A stretch of 63,763 nucleotides of DNA from Zygnema cylindricum (lineage: Eukaryota; Streptophyta; Zygnematophyceae; Zygnematales; Zygnemataceae): positions 279,881-343,643 of the forward strand of contig JBBHKE010002620.1 in NCBI GenBank assembly GCA_037447655.1. Reading direction: 5' to 3'. A program made the translations under genes and the position numbers. Under the pieces are notes generated by a model. It did not search any database and had not been told where the DNA came from. It saw nothing but the letters and a program-made list of their open reading frames with translations. The stretch's first letter is position 1. Each line of letters begins with the position of its first letter. Of the stretch, positions 52,319 through 62,775 are shown in pieces.

Positions 52319-52683
52319 GATCAGAAAAACACCCGAATGTCTTATAAAACCGGTAAAACTAAATGCCGTGTTAATTATTACCCATGCCGTTTTTTTAACC
52401 AATGAAAATCAGTTCCTCGAAAAAATCAAAATTGTACTTCACTCAAACCGACAAGTCCAGATATATACCAATATACCAAAAGTTTCTGAGTAAAAGCCAA
52501 TACATCCAAACCAATAAATATATTATACGCAAATTACACCACAATCTTTCTTCATTTTCTTTTCCGAGCTCGTTTTTTCCTTCCGTTTCTGAACCAAATA
52601 CCAGGAATTTTGATCCATTTCGTTAAAAAATGAACCACAAAAAAAATATTGCTCGTCCTTCACAAGTCTAAGAAACTCCATAA

Positions 52684-53094
52684 TTAGTCGATTAGTGGGC
52701 TGAGATATCCACTGTCGTTGACATCGTTCGATATCAAAACCACGTCGGAGAAAGGAAGAAAAATGAAAAAACTAATAACTAAAAAATGTTGATGAAGCAC
52801 AAGATGACGTTCCACCAAAATTTTCATTGTCTTCCTATATGTATCCTTTTTCTGCCTGTTTTCTTCTGCTTTTGTATCTGCTTCTGTTTTTATTTCGGTT
52901 TCCGTCCCCATTTTTGTAACCGTTATTCCCATTTCTGCTTCTCCATCCGATTCTCTTACAGTTCTCTCCCGTTTCTGCTTTTCGGATTCTGTTTCCGATT
53001 CGATTTTAAGGTGAAGCTCCTCGGACGTTTCTGCTTCTATGTCCGATTCTGTTCCCGTTCCCATTCCCGTTTCCGTTTCTGTTTCTGTTTTCAT
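52684..53094 (-). other. Repetitive Thr/Glu ORF directly behind the 520-codon gene
   Basis: 137 codons starting 2 nt after the TAG of the upstream gene, in another frame. It begins MKTETETETG and is made of imperfect hexamers (ACNGAA type). It is more likely the 3' UTR or a repeat than a protein. A short hydrophobic segment (FLVISFFIFLPFSDVVLI) lies near the C-terminus. Confidence 0.3.
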
Positions 53095-53096
53095 AT

Positions 53097-54659
53097 CTAA
53101 TTTTCAGTTGAAGTCGAAGCTCTTCTTGTCCTGCTAAGCAGTCCAGCCATAACTGCTTGTGCCTTGGGATCGCTGAATTGACTTCTCTCGATTATTTGAA
53201 CCACAGTCGGAGAACCCGGGATGAGTCCAGAATTTTTTTCACTAGAATTAGGCTTTCTCCCGGACTCCTTGGAAATCAAAAGTTGTTTGGAATTTCTCGG
53301 AGAAAACTGACTACTCCCTCCCCCCCTTCTCCCACCTTTGGAATGTCTCATTTTCCTGTCAAGTTCCTCCTCTTTCTTCCTAAGTTGGGATACAAGCAAA
53401 CCGACAAAGGATGTCGCAATAATTGCCGGTAGTCTTCCCATAAAAAGACAACTGAGAATCACAACCGTTAACAGCAAAAGAAACACAGTTCCTTCTTCTG
53501 TACTGCTTCCTTTACTCCTTTCTTTTCCGTCTTCACATCCTCCCTCTCCTCCTCTTCCTTCTCCTCGTTCTTCTCTTTCTCCTTCCCGTCTCCTTCTCCT
53601 CTCTACATTTCCTAAATCCCCATCTATTTCTCCAACCACTGATTCTCTCAAATCGGTCGAACGTCCTCGAAAAACTCTCGGAACAAAGGGATGAGCTTCT
53701 CCCAAAACTTTTTTCGGCCACGATTTTCGACCGATATTCGATTCTCGCCCAATATTCGATTCTCGCCCAATATCTGATTCTCGACCGGTATTTGATTGTT
53801 GAACAGTATTGTTGACCGATTCTCGACGAGAATTTTCGACCGACTTTTGACTGATATTTTCAGTCGATTTTCGACCGAAAGTTGAAAAAACCGTTTTAAC
53901 TTCCACTCTCGAGGTCGGAGGAATGGTGACCGAATGAAAAGTCGAAGGACAGGACGAGCTTTGAGAATGTGAGAATACCGGAATCGGTCGATTTATCGAA
54001 ATCCCTCCGATTTCTTTGTTTTGATTAGTTGAAATTCCTTTCCTCTTTCGTTCAATATTCTTGTTCTCTTTGTTTTCTTTAATTGAAGAATCTTTACATC
54101 CGGTGTTATTATTCTTTCCCTTTAGACTTAAACTGCCTTTTTTTCCTCGAAACAATTGACCCAATTTTCCGCTTTTTTTCCCGGAAACTTCCGAAAAAGA
54201 CGAACCACTAAGAGCCGAAGACGACACAGGAGAAGAAGAGAGAGGGGGAGAAGAGAGAGGAGAAGGAGGAGGAGAGGAGGAAGGGGGAGGAGAGGAGGTG
54301 GAGGAAGAGAAAGGGGATGTGTCTCTGCTTTTTATCTTCTTATCTCCATTTAATATGGAAGGAGATAAATTAGAGGACCCAGAAGGAGACAAAATTTGAG
54401 AGAGAGAAAATGGATGATAGTGAGAGGAAGGATGAGAGGGAGAGGAGGGAGAGGAAAGAGAGGGATTAACATTTAACCAATGAGGTATTTTCATTCTTCT
54501 ACATTTCCCCCCTTTCTGTTTCCCTTCTATTGGGTTCCCAACAGGAGTCTCCCCTTCTCTTATGCCTCCCCCTACCTCTCCCCCTACCCCTCCCCCTACC
54601 TCTCCCCCCATCCCTCTACCACTACCCGTACTACCGGAGTAAGACAAATCCTCTAACAC
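53097..54659 (-). CDS. Probable host gene: 520-aa disordered protein with one C-terminal membrane segment
   Basis: One of the few long ORFs in the window unrelated to transposons, uninterrupted for 520 codons. Gly-rich N-terminus (GGEVGGGVGGEVGGG), long Ser/Pro-rich segments, a repeat of IGRES units around residues 290-315 (SDIGRESNIGRESNIGRKS), a basic/acidic segment, then a hydrophobic stretch at about 391-420 (VFLLLLTVVILSCLFMGRLP), RKKEEELDRKM, and a C-terminus with SDPKAQAVMAGLLSRTRR. That hydrophobic GRLPAI segment plus a short basic GLLxRxR end recalls a plant family of uncharacterised single-TM proteins; I cannot name it. The ATG at 54659 is chosen because upstream sequence is low complexity. 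Function unknown; a single exon is assumed. Confidence 0.6.
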   Translation of the reverse strand: MLEDLSYSGSTGSGRGMGGEVGGGVGGEVGGGIREGETPVGNPIEGKQKGGKCRRMKIPHWLNVNPSLSSPSSPSHPSSHYHPFSLSQILSPSGSSNLSPSILNGDKKIKSRDTSPFSSSTSSPPPSSSPPPSPLSSPPLSSSPVSSSALSGSSFSEVSGKKSGKLGQLFRGKKGSLSLKGKNNNTGCKDSSIKENKENKNIERKRKGISTNQNKEIGGISINRPIPVFSHSQSSSCPSTFHSVTIPPTSRVEVKTVFSTFGRKSTENISQKSVENSRRESVNNTVQQSNTGRESDIGRESNIGRESNIGRKSWPKKVLGEAHPFVPRVFRGRSTDLRESVVGEIDGDLGNVERRRRREGEREERGEGRGGEGGCEDGKERSKGSSTEEGTVFLLLLTVVILSCLFMGRLPAIIATSFVGLLVSQLRKKEEELDRKMRHSKGGRRGGGSSQFSPRNSKQLLISKESGRKPNSSEKNSGLIPGSPTVVQIIERSQFSDPKAQAVMAGLLSRTRRASTSTEN

Positions 54660-55020
54660 TCTGTCTCTTTCCCCTTCCTTCTCTCCTTCCTTCTCTCCTT
54701 CCCCTTCCTGAAGTCTCTCACAGAAACAGACAAATTATCCTCTGTATTCTTAACCCTATCCTCCTCCTCCTCCCTTCCCCCCTCCTCCTCCTCCTCCTCC
54801 TTCTTCACCCCCTCCTCCTCCTCCTTCTCCCTCCCCCTCCCCCTCCCCCTACCCCTCGCCCTCCCTTCCCCAAAACTCCAAAAACCTCTCCGAGAACCTT
54901 CCCGGGAACCTTCCTCCTTTTCCGTACAGCCCCCCTTCCGTACAGTTTCCGTACAATTTGGGGAAAAAGAGGAAGCTCCCTCCGAAGCTTCCAGAGGTCC
55001 CGAAAAGTACACCAAAGGAG

Positions 55021-55151
55021 TGACGTCACGCACACCCAATTGGGTGACGTCACGTTCCGTACCCTCGTCCAATGAGAGCAAAGGGGGAGCGGAGAGTTGT
55101 GACGTCAGCAAGGAGAGGGTGTGTGACCTGTTGTGATGGGTGCTGACGTCA
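55021..55151 (-). promoter_or_regulatory. Cluster of four TGACGTCA sites upstream of the 520-codon gene
   Basis: Perfect TGACGTCA palindromes at 55021-55028, 55045-55052, 55100-55107 and 55144-55151; a fifth is at 55854-55861. This is the core site of plant bZIP factors (CRE/TGA type). CCAAT motifs lie between them (55036-55040 and 55069-55073). Position 360-490 bp upstream of the ATG suggests a promoter. Confidence 0.6.
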
Positions 55152-55313
55152 GCATTGGGGTGGGGTCCGAAGAGGGAGAGGAGGGAGGGGGAGGAGAACA
55201 TGCGACGGCGGCGGTCGTGGAGGGGAGGGGAGGGAAGGGAGGGGAGGGAGGGGAGGGAGGAGGAAGGGGGGGAGATGGGACTCGAAGGAGTGGAAGTGTC
55301 CATTTGTGGGGAT

Positions 55314-55340
55314 ATATTCTCTCTCTCTCTCTCTCTCGCT

Positions 55341-55389
<49 letters not shown>

Positions 55390-55496
55390 CCTCGAGGTTT
55401 TTGTGTCTCTCTTTCTCTCCTTTTTTTCTCTCGCTCTCTCTCTCCCTATCTCTCTCTCTCTCTCCCCCTTCTCCCTCTCTCTCTCTCTCTCTGAAT
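55314..55496. repeat. (CT)n microsatellite, GA-rich on the gene's sense strand
   Basis: A CT-rich tract, interrupted around 55390-55430. On the minus strand it is (GA)n, a common feature of plant 5' regions. Whether it is transcribed is unknown. Confidence 0.9.
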
Positions 55497-57949
55497 GAGG
55501 ATAGAATAACAGATAGCTTCACCACACAACAAAAAACGACAAAAACCTGAAATATACGAAAAAAGTTACACCCGAAATGGATTAAAATACGAAAAGTTCG
55601 AAAAGTGCGAATCCATGGCTCCCAACATTTCCAAAGTGGCTGTTGGAGGAGTGTCCGCCGAAGTCGTCCCTTTTTTTTTTTTTTTCCTTTTTTTGGTTCG
55701 GTCTCTCTCTCTCACTTTTTTTTCTTTTTTCTGTTTCGAAGGTCGTCCGTATTTGTACTGTTATGAACTTTTTTGGATTATTTGGCGACCGGATTTGTAC
55801 TTTTTCTTTAAGAATCTTTAAGAAAAAGTACATGACCGGCGGAAAAGTATGGGTGACGTCACAGGATTTTGGAGCGGGACAATGTGAATGGGGAAAAGTA
55901 CATAAAGTACAATATATAGTACAAAAAAAGTACAGGGGGGGAAATTGTAGGGAAAGTGTCTCAAGTTACCGGTTTTACACGTGTCAGTAACGGGCAGAAA
56001 TAAAAAAAAGGAGGTCTATAGAGGTTGAACGCGGGCTTTTAGGTTTTTTTTTTTTTTTTAATTGTAATTTATTTCTGTTAGGCCGATTCGGATCTCACGG
56101 CGGCAGATTTTCAGCAATCGACGGTTAAAATTAAATTTTATCTGACCGTTATTTCCTAACAGCTATATTTTTTTCCTAACCGGGATAAGAAAAATTCTAT
56201 CATTATATTTCTGACCGCGTGACAAAGTTTTCGGTCACATAAAAATAAATCGGGCAGTACAAAATTCTTGAAGTGAACGAGGGAACACAGAAAGTTAAAC
56301 GGTTGAAATGCATTCGGTAAAATTTGGATTCACATACTAAATTAGAAACAATACTTGTGATATGGATTTTTATGGATTAGCGATGTACTTATTTTGTAAT
56401 GATGTCGAGGAAGGGACCACACGTGTTTCATGGCAAATTTCAGAACTGTACAGAACTGGAACATTTTTGTACCGAAAAGTACATGTTCGTACAATCTGTA
56501 CAGGAGGTACGACTGTAGAGGTCCGACAATTTCAATTCACAAACGGACGGAAGCTCCCTGTTCTGAACTGGAAAGTCAAACACTTTTAATTTTTAGCGCC
56601 GCGTGCCAGCTCCAGTCAATAAATTTTATCCCGTACTTATTTGTCATTTTATGCCGCGATTCAAGACAAGACAAACTGCCGGCAATTTCTGTTTGCCCGA
56701 AATCGTTGCCCGGCTACTGGTCGGCATACGATATGATGACGCAAAAAAAAGGATCAGAAGGCACGTGCGAAACACTGATTTCCTATTGGCTCTAAAGACT
56801 TTACATTGCGTAGAGACCGCTTAATACTTGTACGGAAAAATCCCTGGCAGTCTTTTAGGGATGCTAAACAACAATTTATGGTACGATGCTGACGTTAGTA
56901 CGACAAAAAGTTGAACATCCCACGGCTGGGGAAATCATTACGTGACTTTCGAAGAAATTGTTAAGCGAGCCAGATGACACCAATTTTGCCGGGAGCCGTA
57001 CACTTTTGATGTAAATCGATCGTTGTAGCCTTGAAGCCTTCTTTTTTTTTGTCGGTTCTTCGTCATTTCACACGTGGCAGACCGTCTGACGTAGACCTGG
57101 AATGTTTCCCCGAAGTTCTGCAACTCCACGAAGGATGACAACACGACGAAAGCAAGATTGAAATCTACGACATTGCTGACGTGTCAAGAATAGCCAGAGC
57201 GATACCTGATTTTAGAATCGAGCTATTTTCACGTGTCATGTGACAATGTAATCGTAGAATATACCGTACATTATGCCACTTCTTTTGTACTTTATTACGT
57301 TTTCCGTACATCGTGACTCCCTTTCGAACACCAATGAGCGAACTACAAGTTTCGATTTTAGCTTTCACGGAAGACCATGACGCCGGAACAACAGTCCAAC
57401 ATTTGTGACCCATCTTCGCGTCACGTGAGATAATCCACTATTGTGCAGCGAAGAGGTCGCAAAAGTCAAAATTTTACATAACCGAAACCGACCGTTTTTT
57501 TTTTTCAAAATCTGAGTAACCGACGCCCGACCGGGTTATGTCACGCTCCAAAATTGTTAACCGTTAACCGACCGACGTTTACGAATATAAAAGTTAACCG
57601 AAACTCGATTTCTCGCCACTAACTGTGCCCGCCCGTAACCGAAAAAGTACAAAATTATCTAATGTACGACGTATGAATAAGCCAATAATTACGATTTGTC
57701 GCGTTCCCTTAGATTTGCGAAATGAGTAGTGTACTACACCGTGAATCGTTATTACTTATGAGCCTTATGTACAATATATCGGCACCCCAAAATTTTGACA
57801 TTGATACCTTAAATAGAACAAATTACACTATTTAAGGACATGGACCATAATTTGCCACGTCTCCTGGCACTAAATTTGAATGAATGACGCTATTTTTTTC
57901 TTTACTCTAATAATTTCTATAGTGTAATAACAATTCGCGGTGTACCGTG
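55497..57949. other. Intergenic region, no gene seen
   Basis: No supported coding frame. Holds GTAC-rich stretches (55829-55935 and 56446-56520), CGG- and GTAC-containing promoter-like DNA and several poly-T runs. Confidence 0.5.
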
Positions 57950-58095
57950 TCAGATTTGCGACGCTTTGTCGCGTTCCCTAAGATTGCGAAATGAATAGTG
58001 TTACTACCGTGTCATATTTGCGACGCTTATTCGCGTTCCCTAAGATTTGCGAAAAAAAATAGTGTTACTACCGTGTCAGATTTGCGACGCTAATC
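57950..58095. repeat. About 64-bp tandem repeat
   Basis: Two and a bit units of TTTGCGACGC...CGCGTTCCCTAAGAT...GCGAAA...TAGTGTTACTACCGTGTCA, with a diverged unit at 57697-57740. Confidence 0.75.
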
Positions 58096-58728
58096 ATGAT
58101 GTCACGTACTTCCACGATACCAAAGAGTACAGAGTACAATAATGTTGGATTGTATGGACAGTACAAATTTTTCATTTTTTTTCGTTTTTTGGTTGACCAA
58201 CCGTAACCGACCGTTTTTTTTTCTGGTGAATCAACCGACCGCAACCGCCCGGCCCTCAAAACTTGACAACCGAATACGTTCCGGATCCGGCGCGAGCGGT
58301 CGGTTAACGGTTGGTCACGGTTTCGGTTGACCGTTTGCGACCTCTGGTGCAGCGTACCAACCGACTTGTCGACTGACGATATAGTAGACGATTCTGAGGT
58401 CACAACCGAGCTTGTAAAACCGATATCTGTACCACTCCAAATTACTACACCGCGAATCGTTATTAGCGTTAATCACACTAATTCGGTGCCACAATTTTTA
58501 TAACCAAATTCTTAAAAATAGTGATTAAAAAAACCCTAAAAACCAAATTAGAGTGACTGATTTCCTTAAAAATCCCTAAATTCCCAATTAGCGATAATCA
58601 CACTAATTGTTCTTTAAATCTAAATATTTGTTAACGTCAATAGCGATCCGCGGTGTTACTGTAGTGTGGTGTTGTGTATCGGCAAGAAACTTATCGCGAT
58701 AAAACTGACACCGATAGTTATCGGTAGA

Positions 58729-59087
58729 GTTGGGTATCGAGGACCACTTGTCGATATTCGATATGTAGATAATTTTAGGTACCCAATAATCGATATAAAG
58801 CTTTGATATATCGAGAAGCTAAATATCGCGATATTTCTTCAGTATATACATTTATTTTTTTCGCGCACTCAGTGGGGGGGGGCGGGGGGGGGGGGGGGGG
58901 GGGGGGGGGGTCGTACGACTATCCGTAAAATTTTCTGTACTGTATCTATACAGGCACCAATCTTTTACCAAATATATCGCGATAATTTATGTGAGTCTCG
59001 GTACAATATATCAAAGTCTCTAACAGATCGATAATCGATATATTGAATGTCGCGAAGATCGTGATAAAATTTTACCAAGTACCCAAC
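58729..59087. mobile_element. Nested MITE with TIR GTTGGGTAYC
   Basis: Inverted ends inside MITE-2. AT-rich interior with many ATCGATA motifs and a long G homopolymer. No ORF. Confidence 0.55.
58874..58910 (+). repeat. Poly-G tract
   Basis: Nine Gs, one C, then 27 Gs. G-quadruplex capable. Homopolymer length in an assembly is unreliable. Confidence 0.9.
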
Positions 59088-59496
59088 ACTAATTATCGGT
59101 TATCGAACGGTGAGGGGTTGTGATGCATCGCTCCAAGAAAAACAAATTCTTTATCGACGGTAAGTAGAAAAAATATATTACGCTATATACTATTACTTTA
59201 TAATATATTGTATTATTTTTTTGACTGTATATAGCGTGGCATGCCACATATGAAAATTTGTTACATACTCTGTGTAACGGGAGTTTAGTACGAACAACTA
59301 TCCGTATAACTATACGAAAAACCCCACAATCATCGCCAATAGCTATCGATACCGATGTTATTGTAATGAAAAACCGATATTATCAGTTTCTTATTGCGAT
59401 AACGACGGTACCAATATATCTAGCCATTATATGGATTATCGGTTAGCCCAAAAATAGGACATATCGGTTATCGCAAAACCCCTACTGATACACAAC

Positions 59497-61350
59497 ACTA
59501 CAAATTACCAACAGTCAAACGCCTAATTATAGCCATACACACACTCAACAAAAGGCTGTCCCCCAATGGTTTAAGGAAGCCTATTTTGGGTCAAAAAGCA
59601 CAATTTTTGAGCGCTAACCCACTTTGTCACAAGATGGGCACCTTTGACACAAATACACATAGAGTAATAAAATAACCAAAATGTATTTCATTGCTAACCA
59701 AAGCGTTAAGGATACAATTAAATAACTCTCGTGTGAAATGCACAAACTGAAATCACTAAATCCGTAATTAAACAAAGAGATTATGAATCACAAAACTTGC
59801 AATGGCACAAGTAACGACAAACAATTGGCAAAACAACTAGTTTCCACTTGTCGTAATAAGGATCAAACACCCACCAAGACCCTTCACTAACTATTTGATA
59901 ACCAATATAGTACAATTTAAAAAATATTATACATGTGCAAGTCGACGAAACAATAACTCGACAAATAACTAAACCGTATGCATTTAACCATAAGGATCCA
60001 ATTAGAGTTTCATTCACTTATAACAATCTTAAACACGTACAAAAATGACCTCTCCTATCGGTAGAAGAAAGGAAAAAAAATCGTTGGCACCTGTTAAGGG
60101 TGGTTTAAAACACGCCGCAGGCGCATCCTTTTGACAATCTGACAATTTCAACAGTAAAAATGTGGCAATCTGAGCCAGCGATCCATATGAAAAATTTTAC
60201 CTTTGTCTAAGAGAAGACCTTAACATGAAACGTTATCATGAGCATGTTCATCGACGAGAAGACATTAACCCAACAATTTTTTAAGGACAAAGAAAGTAAC
60301 AGTGACGCGAGGAAAACGTTTAGGGGAGAGTTGGGAATCAGGGGAGGGAAAGATGGTAACTTTAAAGATTTTGTTGAGAAGAGGACATAACAGTCACGTT
60401 CAAAATGTACATCCGGTCGGTGAGCATTTGGGTGATATTGGAACGTAACTTGGGGAAGGTGATTTTTTTTTTTGGGGCCATCCATCGAGGATGTAGGCAA
60501 TTATGGGCTTCTTAAACCAAAGTGATATGCATTTTTGTGGTTATAAGGGATGACGAACGTGGCATGGTGTGACTTGTGCCAGCATTAAATTTGAATAACG
60601 AGTAATTTAAAGCGGATGATATGGCAATATCGTAAGCAATTCGGTCTTTTCGAGATGTAAGTCTTACCATTTTTAGCCCCAAATACACGAAAAAGTAAGA
60701 TATTTTACTGCAATCTAGTTCATATGTTTAGTTAAACTATTGATTTTTGATTATAATTAGATGATGCGTATTTAGATGCGGATTCCATAACCCAAGATTT
60801 AACCTTATTCGATAGAGATCTGTTGGTGGATCTTAAGACAATTGTAAAATGTGGCACCTTGAACCTTGGGTCACACGTGTCTAACAATTTGGTTGATTAG
60901 ACCAACAACCAACTACCAAGTTTTCGAGTCAAGAAAAGGGCGAGATCATATAGCGATTGTGCTTTTTCGATTTTTGAGAGGAATTTAAATGTGTACTACA
61001 AAATGTGTCTTTGAAATTTTGTTTTGGATACGCGAGTGCTAAACTATTTCTTTAATTGCTCTCTTTTGCGTCTTTCATTATTTCCTTTTTATTAGTGTTA
61101 CACTTGTTTTGTGAACGTATTATTCAAGTATATTGATGAGTATGTTTTTGGAGCAACCTTCATTTTAAATAACGTCTTGAAGAAAATTTCCAAAATATAA
61201 CATTTAACGATATTCATACCTGAGATTTAAGCTTCAAATGACAATTTGAAGTAAAAGGCTCAAGGAATCTTGAAATTTGAGAGGAAGAGGAGTTTTGCTT
61301 GATGAGCCACACGTCTTCAATGAGCTTTGCCTACAGAGAATGTTAAGATC
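59497..61350. other. Intergenic region, no gene seen
   Basis: AT-rich. ORFs of 78-97 codons here have no recognisable motif and no codon bias, so I do not call them. Confidence 0.5.
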
Positions 61351-61465
61351 GGTTGACTTTATCCCAATAAGAGAAAGAATCGAAAGCTCGGTTCAGAGTA
61401 TCCCAATATGAGAAAGAATCGTTATCTCGGTTGACAATATCCCCATATGAGAGAGAAACAAATGC
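61351..61465. repeat. 39-bp tandem repeat, three units
   Basis: Units start GGTTGACTTTATCCCAATAA, GGTTCAGAGTATCCCAATAT and GGTTGACAATATCCCCATAT. Confidence 0.8.
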
Positions 61466-61879
61466 AAATCGAAAGGGAACGCCGGACCGACGAAAGATGC
61501 CAACCGGAAGGAGGTTTTTAAAGATGCCACAAATGAGTGTAGGCAAGTCTGTCTTGGAGAGTGGGGCAAGCTATTGGAGGTGCCCGCTTACCTAACGGTA
61601 ACGAACCTCTCATGACCAAGAAGGGTCCCTTTTGACCCGACATATCTTTGTGTGGAAATGGCTGATGCCCTTGTTTTAGGGTTCGTTCGAAATCTTAAAG
61701 CGTGGCCTATTTGAATTTATTTAAATCGCTAGATTTTAGTGAGTTTTGTTAGAGCGGTGAGGCGCCAAATTGAACTTCTAATAGAAGCCGTACTAAAAGA
61801 ACTTCTGACGTAATTTAACGAGGATTCTACAAAAATGCGGGCGCCAAAACTTGACAACCGTGGGAGTTAAAAATTGACG

Positions 61880-62008
61880 ACACGGGTCTAATATCGATTG
61901 TTTATCGGCGACAACACCAGTGTCGATATATCGCTCTCGTATATCGATTATCGGCAAGCCAAAAAAAGATACATATCGATTATCGGCAAAACCCTGCCGA
62001 TACACAAC
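61880..62008. mobile_element. MITE-3 fragment (right end of the MITE-1/2 family)
   Basis: Ends CTGCCGATACACAAC and contains ATCGATTATCGGCAA motifs; no matching left end is visible, so it is truncated. Confidence 0.5.
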
Positions 62009-62375
62009 GCTACAGTACTTGTTTTCCTCTTTATGCTGTGATTTTGCCCCAGTTGACGTGTCTCCGCATGAAATGTCCGCAAGTTTTGAAGTTTGAAGTT
62101 TGAAGTTTTAAACTTTAAAGTTTAAACTTTAAACAGACAATACGGTACAATACGGTGCGTTACGAAAAGTCCTTACCGTACAGTACGTTTCTTCCTATCC
62201 TTACGTGCAGCTTGCAACTTCCTACTTTCCTACAGTCGTCGACTAAAATTGCGACGCTTATTGTTCTGTTGACCCGTAATGTTCCGCCACCTGTCCACTC
62301 CTCTCTTCTCCTCTCTGTGCCCGTCTGTTTCTTTCCGGAAACCGTCTGCGTATCGTCCGGCTGTCCGATTCAGCC
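62009..62375 (+). promoter_or_regulatory. Possible promoter and 5' UTR of the 62376 gene
   Basis: GTAC- and CG-containing sequence after a TTTGAAG/TTTAAAC short tandem (62085-62132). It becomes pyrimidine-rich (CTCCTCTCTTCTCCTCTCTG) shortly before the ATG, as in plant 5' UTRs. No clear TATA box. Confidence 0.35.
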
Positions 62376-62571
62376 ATGGAAATCGGTGGCCAAGGCCACA
62401 ACCATAACGACAACCACAACCAGAACCTGAACCATAATCTTAACCTCAGCCAGAGAGACATCCTGTGCGGCGGAAGCCAGCTGGACATCAACTACTCTCC
62501 GGAAGTCCATGAGGATCTCCTATTGGACGGATTGGTTGGAGCCGGTCTTCTGGAAGATCCTCTTCTCACAG
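62376..62571 (+). CDS. Probable first exon of a host gene, product unknown
   Basis: ATG at 62376 opens MEIGGQGHNHNDNHNQNLNH, then LSQRDILCGGSQLDINYSPE and VHEDLLLDGLVGAGLLEDPL. Composition differs from the transposon proteins: a His/Asn-rich start followed by an acidic, Leu-rich helix-like stretch. A good splice donor (A|GTACGT) falls at 62571/62572; without splicing the frame stops at 62590. Downstream exons would lie beyond the window or in the AT-rich right end. I do not recognise the protein. Confidence 0.45.
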
Positions 62572-62589
62572 GAGTACGTTCTAAATCCT

Positions 62590-62775
62590 GAATCAGAAAC
62601 CCTAATTCCGAAACCCTAATCCGGACACCCTAATTCAGAAACCCTAAATCATAAACCCTGATCCGGACACCCTAATCCAGAATCCCTAAATCCTGGAACC
62701 TAAATCCGAAACCCGAAACCGGAAACCCTAACCTTGAATCGGAAACTGTCAATCCGAAACCCTAATTCTGAAATC
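62590..62775 (+). repeat. Telobox cluster (degenerate CCCTAAA repeats)
   Basis: Five AAACCCTAA motifs plus several ACACCCTAA and AATCCCTAA variants in an irregular about 17-bp rhythm, directly after the putative exon. It matches the plant telomere unit in degenerate form. Confidence 0.75.

Larger units (their letters stand above)
58671..59496. mobile_element. MITE-2, same TIR as MITE-1, with a nested MITE
   Basis: The left end GTTGTGTATCGGCAAG equals that of MITE-1; the right end is CTGATACACAAC. Extended ends GTAGTGTGGTGTTGTG and CACAACACTAC. A second TIR pair, GTTGGGTATC (58729) and GTACCCAAC (59079-59087), defines a nested element at 58729-59087. Confidence 0.65.

Noticed and set aside
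52090-52493. Ser/Leu- and Arg/Glu-rich frames over the CT tract
   Set aside because: Simple-sequence artefacts present on both strands.
54653-55525. 290-codon frame upstream of the 520-codon gene
   Set aside because: Mostly Arg/Glu/Ser from GA-rich repeats and overlaps the TGACGTCA cluster; better read as promoter or 5' UTR.
60207-60500. 97-codon minus-strand frame
   Set aside because: No recognisable motif and no supporting signals; length expected by chance in this region.
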